From positions 1 to 29,649 of the forward strand of contig NZ_JADVKT010000015.1 in the NCBI RefSeq assembly GCF_016508255.1: 29,649 bases of DNA, written 5' to 3'. A program made the translations under genes and the position numbers. Position 1 is the stretch's first letter. Each line of letters starts with the position of its first letter. The DNA comes from Acinetobacter calcoaceticus (GTDB lineage: Bacteria > Pseudomonadota > Gammaproteobacteria > Pseudomonadales > Moraxellaceae). The notes beneath the pieces are model-generated. The model was not told where the DNA came from. It ran no database searches and worked only from the letters and a program-made list of their open reading frames with translations. This document shows positions 24,163 to 29,649 of the stretch, one piece after another.

Positions 24163-25980
24163 TTATTTTTCTAAAAGATTTGCAGGAACCTTTACCGGCA
24201 TATCTAATAATTGTTGAGCAAAGGCTTTGCCTTGCGGATCAATACGCAAGCTCGCCACACCACCACCGCCCAAGGCATTTTCGAGCATAAAATTCAGTGC
24301 ATTTAAACCCGGCAACTCATAGCGAATTACACGTCCTTTTTCAGCATCTAAAACATGTTGCATATAACTGCCAACAGCTTGTTCAGTCAGTGCTGCACGA
24401 ATCCATGGTAAATACTCTGCTCTACGCGCAATCACACCAATATTGCTATGGTTGCCTTTATCACCACTACGAGCATGCGCAATTTCAATCAAAGGAACTT
24501 CAATTTCATTGCCTTGATAAACTGCACTTTCACCTGCTGCTAACGTACTGAATTTCTGTGTAGAAGAGTTTTGAGGTATCTCAACTGGATAACGACTCCC
24601 CTCAAAATCGATTTCGGCATTAACTTGTTTTTTATCAATTAAAAAAGAAAATAATTTAATGACTGGAGACGCTTTTGGTCGCCCACCCACAATACCTGCC
24701 AAGGCTGGAGCCATTCCTGTAGAAGCCTGTGCAATTTCCGAAGCAAAGAACATGCAAGCTTCTTTAAACATATGCTTTACAGCGATTTTGACCACGACTT
24801 CACGACTGTTTAGTGCTTGAGCATGTACCCCATAGGTACTTTCAATACCTAATATTTCAATAGACTTTTCACTAAAAGGTGGCACCGAACGCATTGCCAA
24901 AACCCGCTCACATTTAGTCAAAATCGCATCTGCAATTACTTGTGCTTTTTGTGGAGCTTCGCGACCTGCAATTAAAAAACTGACTAAAACTCGATAACCA
25001 TCAGGATAGGTTGCACTCACTTTATATTGCGCTGTGGGTGCTCTCCCAGTAGCACCAGTTACACGGACTCGGTGTTCACCTATTTGTTCTAAATGCACCT
25101 GACTAAAGTCTGCAACTACATCTGGCAATAAATATGCGTGTGGATTGCCAATTTCATAGACAATTTGTTCGGCAACCGTTGCCGTAGAAACCAAACCTCC
25201 AGTACCTTGTGGCTTAGTGACGATAAATGAACCATCCTTACTGACTTCAACGACTGGAAAGCCCATATTGTCGAAACCCTCAACCAATCGCCAATCGGTA
25301 AAATTCCCACCTATACACTGAGCACCGCATTCAATCACATGCCCTGCTAATGAGCCTTGAGCCAATTTGTTATAGTCATCGAGTGACCATTGATATTCAT
25401 GTAATAAAGGGGCAAGCACCACAGCCGAATCAACGACTCGCCCCGTAATCACAATATCGGCCCCTAAATTCAAAGCGTTACGAATAGCTACCGCACCTAG
25501 ATAAGCATTACTGCTCGCCACCTGTTCTGGCAAAGCTTCACCGCTAAACATTTCCTGAATATCTTGCTGCTTGAGTTGTTCATGTTTCGCTAAAAGATCA
25601 TCACCTAACACCACCGCAACTTTCAGATCTAAACCATATTCTTTAATTATTTTTTGCAAGGCATCTCGACAAGCCAATGGATTAACTCCGCCAGCATTAC
25701 TAATTACTTTAATCTTTTTTTCTGCAATTTTTTTAAGTAGAGGTGCCATCACCCGACTGACAAAATCTAATGCATAGCCATGTTTCGGCTCTATCATTTT
25801 CGCCTTTGCCATAATCGACATGGTGATCTCTGACAGATAATCAAAAACTAAATAATCAATATCAGTTAAATGTACCAATTGAAAAGCAGCAGTATTGGTA
25901 TCCCCCCAAAACCCAGAGGCACAACCTATTTTTACAACACGGCCATCATCTTGCTGATTAATTGCCATCTTATTTCTCAT
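24163..25980 (-). CDS. atuA: AtuA-family (DUF1446) acyclic terpene utilisation protein
   Basis: 605 residues. The opening KIGCASGFWGDTNTA, the TDIDYLVFDYLSEITMS block, KVISNAGGVNPLACRDAL and the TGRVVDSAVVLAPL segment are AtuA-family markers, and the C-terminal part has the IAHARSGDKGNHSNIGV block of the DUF1446 family. The protein is required for growth on citronellol in Pseudomonas, but its reaction is not firmly known. It is the first gene of the operon and its presence separates an atu cluster from a leucine (liu) cluster. Two starts are possible: ATG 25980, or ATG 25968 with a weak GAG upstream. Confidence 0.88.
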   Translation of the reverse strand: MRNKMAINQQDDGRVVKIGCASGFWGDTNTAAFQLVHLTDIDYLVFDYLSEITMSIMAKAKMIEPKHGYALDFVSRVMAPLLKKIAEKKIKVISNAGGVNPLACRDALQKIIKEYGLDLKVAVVLGDDLLAKHEQLKQQDIQEMFSGEALPEQVASSNAYLGAVAIRNALNLGADIVITGRVVDSAVVLAPLLHEYQWSLDDYNKLAQGSLAGHVIECGAQCIGGNFTDWRLVEGFDNMGFPVVEVSKDGSFIVTKPQGTGGLVSTATVAEQIVYEIGNPHAYLLPDVVADFSQVHLEQIGEHRVRVTGATGRAPTAQYKVSATYPDGYRVLVSFLIAGREAPQKAQVIADAILTKCERVLAMRSVPPFSEKSIEILGIESTYGVHAQALNSREVVVKIAVKHMFKEACMFFASEIAQASTGMAPALAGIVGGRPKASPVIKLFSFLIDKKQVNAEIDFEGSRYPVEIPQNSSTQKFSTLAAGESAVYQGNEIEVPLIEIAHARSGDKGNHSNIGVIARRAEYLPWIRAALTEQAVGSYMQHVLDAEKGRVIRYELPGLNALNFMLENALGGGGVASLRIDPQGKAFAQQLLDMPVKVPANLLEK

Positions 25981-26009
25981 TATTTTGTTTAAAAATTACA
26001 CTCAACATT

Positions 26010-26027
26010 ACCAAGCAAGCGCTTGGT
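26010..26027. promoter_or_regulatory. Palindromic operator, likely the AtuR binding site
   Basis: ACCAAGC-AAGC-GCTTGGT, a perfect 7-bp inverted repeat with a 4-base centre, the usual form of a TetR-family operator. It lies in the 173-base divergent region, 30 bases from the atuA start. On the minus strand it would lie between a TTTACA (-35-like) and TAATGT (-10-like) pair, which fits repression of atuA; the promoter match is weak. Confidence 0.65.
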
Positions 26028-26153
26028 TTGTAAAGAGCAAAATGTTATTGTGAGATTGACTAAAACTGCCAAACTCGACAAATACCTTGAAACATGGTGA
26101 GATTTGGCAAAATTTTCCCTTAATTATTTTTAGATAAAGGATCCAGCTTTCGC

Positions 26154-26753
26154 ATGATTGCTACTTCAATTGAACAGATTCCTCACATCTCCTGCTTTGA
26201 TGACAGTCCACGTGGTCGCTTATTACAAGGTGCAGCATACTTATTTCATAAGCAAGGCTATGACAAAACGACTGTTCGTGAACTGGCTCAATTTATTGGT
26301 ATTCAATCAGGCAGTCTTTTCCATCACTTCAAAAGTAAAGATGACATCCTTGCCCATGTCATGGAACAAACCATCATTTATAACCTTGCTCGTTTAAAAG
26401 ATGCAGCAGCTCAATCTACAGCTCCAGAACAACAATTACGTGCTCTGATTAAAGCAGAACTTATTTCAATTACTGGAGATACTGGCGCAGCCATGGCCGT
26501 TTTGGTTTATGAATGGTTTGCACTTTCAAAAGAAAAACAAGATTACCTGCTTAAAATGCGTAATGAATATGAGCAAATCTGGTTAGATATTATTGAAACA
26601 TTACGGGCTCAAGGTAAGGTCAAACATGATGCCTTTATTTGGCGACGTTTAGTTGGTGGGGCGATTTCATGGACAGTGACATGGTATAAATCTGAAGGAA
26701 AAGTCAAAATTGATGAGTTAACTGAAATGGTTTGGGAGATGGCGATAAAATGA
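26154..26753 (+). CDS. atuR: TetR-family repressor AtuR
   Basis: 199 residues. The N-terminal DNA-binding domain (about 18-65) has the helix-turn-helix TTVRELAQFIGIQSGSLFHHF at 39-59, a typical TetR signature; the rest is a helical ligand-binding and dimer domain. In Pseudomonas AtuR represses the atu operon and is released by pathway CoA esters. Here it is divergent from atuA with a perfect palindrome between them. A longer imperfect inverted repeat (TGCCAAACTC at 26067-26076 and GAGATTTGGCA at 26099-26109) may add a second site or a leader hairpin. Its stop codon overlaps the ATG of the acetyltransferase pseudogene (ATGA). Confidence 0.85.
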   Translation: MIATSIEQIPHISCFDDSPRGRLLQGAAYLFHKQGYDKTTVRELAQFIGIQSGSLFHHFKSKDDILAHVMEQTIIYNLARLKDAAAQSTAPEQQLRALIKAELISITGDTGAAMAVLVYEWFALSKEKQDYLLKMRNEYEQIWLDIIETLRAQGKVKHDAFIWRRLVGGAISWTVTWYKSEGKVKIDELTEMVWEMAIK

Positions 26754-27246
26754 ATTTAATCTATTAATTTAAACCTCAAGCTAATGATTTTACAGAAATT
26801 AAAGAAGCATATAAAAACAGTACTCACTTACATCAAGCTTGGTTTTATCCACCAGCAGACATTAAGCAATACTTACAACAAGAACATCATTATTTTTTTG
26901 GTTAACTGAAAGTCATGCAATTATCGGAACATTTAATATTTCGAATATTGTTGCGGCCACTTTCATTCAACCTATTTAGGTTATGAAGTATTTCATCCTT
27001 GTCAAGATCAAGGATACATGAAAGAAGGTTTAAAAATTGCTCATTGAAGCATTTAAAAAGCTAAATTTGCATAGATTAGAAGCAAATATATAACCTGAAA
27101 ACACACCTTCAATTCGTCTTGTTGCGAATGCAGGGCTTATCAAAGAAGATTTTTCTCGACATTATCTTCGAGTGGGTGGCAAAGAGTGGAAAGATCATGA
27201 ACGATGGGCAATTTTAAATGAAAAATGGATGAAACCGTCCCAATAA
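26750..27246 (+). pseudogene. Decayed GNAT-family (RimJ/RimL-like) N-acetyltransferase
   Basis: Joining three frames gives an acetyltransferase of about 165 residues, with pieces such as HQAWFYPPADIKQYL, LTESHAIIGTFNISNIV, HSTYLGYEVFHPC, GYMKEGLK, IEAFKKLNLHRLEANI, PENTPSIRLVANAGL and KEWKDHERWAILNEKW, the RimJ/RimL-type order. I count five lesions: a TAA at 26765-26767, a lost base in the T-run 26893-26899, a lost base near 26954-26957, an extra base in the A-run 27032-27036, and a TAA at 27091-27093 where relatives would have Gln. The original start ATG overlaps the atuR stop codon. Two lesions are nonsense changes outside homopolymers, so sequencing error does not explain all of them. Confidence 0.85.
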
Positions 27247-27261
27247 ATTCATGAATAAGAT

Positions 27262-27283
27262 AAGGTGGCCTAATAACCACCTT
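27262..27283 (-). terminator. Possible weak terminator after the acyl-CoA dehydrogenase gene
   Basis: AAGGTGG / CCACCTT, 7-bp stem with an 8-base loop, just past the minus-strand stop codon; the U-run on the minus strand is poor (ATCTTATTC). Confidence 0.4.
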
Positions 27284-27291
27284 CTCAAAAA

Positions 27292-28467
27292 TCAATAACC
27301 TAACTGCTTACTAATCAAATCTTTCATAATTTCTTCAGCGCCACCGCCAATCATATTGACCTTCACTTCACGGTAAATACGTTCAGATTTCGTTCCTCGC
27401 ATGAAGCCCATACCACCCAAAGTTTGCACAGCTGCATCAGCACAAAATTGCATAGTACGTGTAGCAACATTTTTAAGCATTGAAATTTGAGCTACGAGCT
27501 CAGGCCCTTGTAAGTTTGGCTGAGTCATTTTCCAAGCAGTTTCTTCAAGCAAGGCCCGCGTTGATGTCAGTTGCGTTGCCATATCTACCAACTTATGACG
27601 AACTACTTGATGATCTGTTAGCCGCTTACCAAAAGTTTTACGTTGCTGCGCCCAATCTAAAGCTTCTTCATAACAAACTAGTGCATAACCATATGCCACT
27701 ACTCCTAAGAAAAAACGCTCCATATTAAAGTTATTCATTATTACTTTAAAACCAGCATTTTCTTTACCAAGGAGATTTGATGTAGGAACTTTTACCTGAT
27801 CAAAATGCAAATGTGCTGTATCAGATGCCCACCACCCCATTTTCTTCAAAGGCGTTTTAGTAATTCCCTCACTTTGAGCATCAATCAATAACATTGAAAT
27901 ACCATCAGCACCCGATTTAGTCGGATCTGTACGAACTGCAACGGTATAATAATCAGCACGAATTCCTGAGGTAATAAAGGTTTTCTCACCAGAAACGATA
28001 TAGTACTCACCCTCTCGAATAGCCTTGGTCTGCAGTGCGGCAACATCTGAACCACCACTTGGTTCCGTAATTGCTAACGCTGAAATTTTTTCACCAGAAA
28101 TAATTTCCGGAAGAACTTTGGCCTTTAATTCATCGCTTCCAAAATACTGAATCGGTGGCGCACCAATAGTATGTACCATCAAAGAAGTATGAACGCCTCC
28201 TGAACCAGCTTTTGCCATTTCAATACCAGCAAGTAATGAATAGAAGGGATCTGCATCTGGAATGCCACCATATTCTTCTGAAAAACCTAATCCTAATAAA
28301 CCAATTTCAGCGGCTTTCTTATAAAGTTCTCTAGGAAATGTCTCCGCCTCATCCCATTCATTCACAAAAGGGGCTATCTCTTTTTGAACAAAACGACGCA
28401 CGTTATCTGCAAAAGCAAAGTGCTGTTCATTATAGTAAATTGGATTTAGTTGCATTCCTTGAGACAT
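27292..28467 (-). CDS. Acyl-CoA dehydrogenase
   Basis: About 391 residues of the FAD-dependent acyl-CoA dehydrogenase family. Blocks seen: EIGLLGLGFSEEYGGI, LAITEPSGGSDVAALQT, SGEKTFITSG, MGWWASDTAHLHFDQVKVP, RKTFGKRL, AVQTLGGMGFMRG and REVKVNMIGGGAEEIM. Like AtuD it has a GGGA-E sequence where many relatives have the YEGT with the catalytic Glu, and it keeps a Glu in NMERFF. Position near the atu cluster suggests a role in branched or terpenoid acyl-CoA oxidation, but the substrate is unknown. The start is uncertain: ATG 28467 is used here; ATG 28455 (AGGA upstream) and TTG 28491 are alternatives. Confidence 0.88.
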   Translation of the reverse strand: MSQGMQLNPIYYNEQHFAFADNVRRFVQKEIAPFVNEWDEAETFPRELYKKAAEIGLLGLGFSEEYGGIPDADPFYSLLAGIEMAKAGSGGVHTSLMVHTIGAPPIQYFGSDELKAKVLPEIISGEKISALAITEPSGGSDVAALQTKAIREGEYYIVSGEKTFITSGIRADYYTVAVRTDPTKSGADGISMLLIDAQSEGITKTPLKKMGWWASDTAHLHFDQVKVPTSNLLGKENAGFKVIMNNFNMERFFLGVVAYGYALVCYEEALDWAQQRKTFGKRLTDHQVVRHKLVDMATQLTSTRALLEETAWKMTQPNLQGPELVAQISMLKNVATRTMQFCADAAVQTLGGMGFMRGTKSERIYREVKVNMIGGGAEEIMKDLISKQLGY

Positions 28468-28590
28468 CCTAATATTTTTATTTAAGTCCAAGGGTTATCT
28501 TGTCATGTTTCAGATCAATCAAAGTTTGCAAGAAACTCCAATTTGTTGGCATAAAGCATCAAAGCAAAAAACTTTAGCTAAAATTACAGC

Positions 28591-29154
28591 TTAAACCTTT
28601 AAATAACTACGGAATCCACGAGCTGCATAATAAGATTGAGCACCATTATGATAAATAAAAATTCGTCCATAACGACGATCGGCAAAAAGCGCTCCTCCTA
28701 ATTTTCGGATATCCTCTGGTGTTGCAAGCCAACTTGATGTTTTAAGATCACATTCTTCTATTTGCTGCAACTGAAGATATTGCTCTTCGGTTAGAAGCTC
28801 GACTCCCATTTCTTTAGCTACATCTATTGCACTATTTTTAGGAGGATGATCTTTTCTAGACTCTAAAGCTTCACGATCATAGCAAAGACTTCTACGCCCC
28901 TTAGGTGTCTCGATACAACAGTCCACAAATAGATATTCATCTGCCTGTGGATCATAAGCAACAACATCGGGCTCTCCCCCCGTACTTTCCATTTCATTCA
29001 AAGACCAAACTTTATCAGGAGATTCTATTAGTTTAGCTTGTACACAAGACCATTCTATTTCTTTATGGCGATGTAAATTCTTTTCAAATCTCTTTTTTAA
29101 TAATTCAATTAATGCTTCCATTTGCTTTGAAGATAATATTTTTTTTATTGTCAT
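28591..29154 (-). CDS. DUF4256 protein
   Basis: 187 residues. The sequence from LIELLKKRFEKN through GGEPDVVAYD, FVDCCIETPKGRRSLCYDREALESRK and the C-terminal DRRYGRIFIYHNGAQSYYAARGFR matches the DUF4256 pattern I know from hypothetical proteins. No function is established and I see no catalytic motif I can name. It has no signal peptide or membrane helix, so it is cytosolic. It lies 20 bases downstream of the GFA-type gene on the same strand, possibly one transcript. Confidence 0.8.
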   Translation of the reverse strand: MTIKKILSSKQMEALIELLKKRFEKNLHRHKEIEWSCVQAKLIESPDKVWSLNEMESTGGEPDVVAYDPQADEYLFVDCCIETPKGRRSLCYDREALESRKDHPPKNSAIDVAKEMGVELLTEEQYLQLQQIEECDLKTSSWLATPEDIRKLGGALFADRRYGRIFIYHNGAQSYYAARGFRSYLKV

Positions 29155-29174
29155 TGAATAAATCCTTATCTCTA

Positions 29175-29525
29175 TTAGGCAGAACGCCCATCAAAATGAT
29201 TTATTTTTATTTTCTCTAGGTCAATATCATCTATACATCGAATGTTAATTGCAAAAATAGAGTTACCTTCAGCATCTATACCTTGAGCATAGGGATGAAT
29301 TCCACAATTTTTACAAAAATGATGATTAATCACATGTTTATTAAAGGTGTAATTTGCTAAAACATCTGAAGATTTTAAATAAATCGTAACTTGATCATTA
29401 GGTAAGAACCATAGTAAAGATCCTTTCTTTTGGCAGATAGAACAATTACAAGACAAAGCTTCTGATAGCTCACCTTCCACAGCAAATCTAACCTGCCCAC
29501 AATGACAACTTCCTTGGTATTTCAT
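29175..29525 (-). CDS. GFA/CENP-V-family zinc-binding protein
   Basis: 116 residues. The GFA fold is marked by paired zinc cysteines: CHCGQVRF near the start, CNCSICQKKG, and FCKNCGIHPYAQG. The family is named after the glutathione-dependent formaldehyde-activating enzyme, but most members have unproven function. The short length is normal. It leads the two-gene DUF4256 unit. The remaining 124 bases to the window end are AT-rich and show no gene. Confidence 0.88.
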   Translation of the reverse strand: MKYQGSCHCGQVRFAVEGELSEALSCNCSICQKKGSLLWFLPNDQVTIYLKSSDVLANYTFNKHVINHHFCKNCGIHPYAQGIDAEGNSIFAINIRCIDDIDLEKIKINHFDGRSA

Positions 29526-29649
29526 TTTTATTCCTCGTTATTCTTGATATATGGCTTACTTTTTCATCTATACAAATAAATTACCACAAAAAATGAAATT
29601 AAATTGAATGCATTTCTAACTATTTATTTTATTATTCTTTTTAATTCTG

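Noticed and set aside
26893..26899. Programmed frameshift at a T-run in the acetyltransferase gene
   Set aside because: Four other lesions, including two nonsense codons, show general decay.

Overview
The window is AT-rich, gene-dense gamma-proteobacterial chromosome. SspA/SspB, RsmA-ApaH, L13/S9 and many other proteins look like those of Acinetobacter, so I read it as an Acinetobacter species; I cannot name the species. I see no tRNA, rRNA, CRISPR array, prophage or insertion sequence.

Layout. (1) 93-2319: a three-gene YfiR-YfiN-YfiB-type cyclic-di-GMP signalling operon. (2) 2366-5918: a membrane metallophosphoesterase, a phospholipase D/cardiolipin-synthase-like lipoprotein and a PlsC-type acyltransferase. 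The last two converge with directly abutting stop codons. (3) 6134-9093: HflX GTPase, an LrgA/LrgB pair and a small exported DUF2147 protein. (4) 9188-11835, minus strand: pdxA-rsmA-apaH, divergent from rplM-rpsI (12024-12851), which has a clear promoter and a leader hairpin. (5) 13026-14794: sspA, sspB and an unrecognised acidic protein with one C-terminal membrane helix. (6) 15136-17525: the most interesting part, a four-gene module of Roadblock/LC7 protein, a 321-residue protein with a helix-turn-helix-like C-terminal part, a small Ras/MglA-like GTPase and a second Roadblock/LC7 protein. It has a strong promoter and two RNA hairpins. Its gene content recalls the actinobacterial 'conservons' and the MglA/MglB polarity switch. 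(7) 17576-26753: an acyclic-terpene (citronellol/geraniol) utilisation cluster, atuFEDCBA on the minus strand, with a divergent TetR regulator (atuR) and a palindromic operator in the shared promoter region. (8) 26750-27246: a heavily broken GNAT acetyltransferase pseudogene. (9) 27292-29525, minus strand: another acyl-CoA dehydrogenase, a DUF4256 protein and a GFA-type zinc protein.

How the genes work together. The atu block would convert citronellyl-CoA to geranyl-CoA (AtuD), carboxylate it (AtuC+AtuF) and hydrate the product (AtuE), in a route parallel to leucine degradation, under AtuR control. The ligase and downstream lyase are not in the window. The Roadblock/GTPase module probably forms a nucleotide-dependent switch, but its output is unknown. 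Two ~30-bp palindromic elements of the same design (about 9154-9183 and 23234-23263) point to a dispersed repeat family; one copy is read through as the C-terminus of AtuB.
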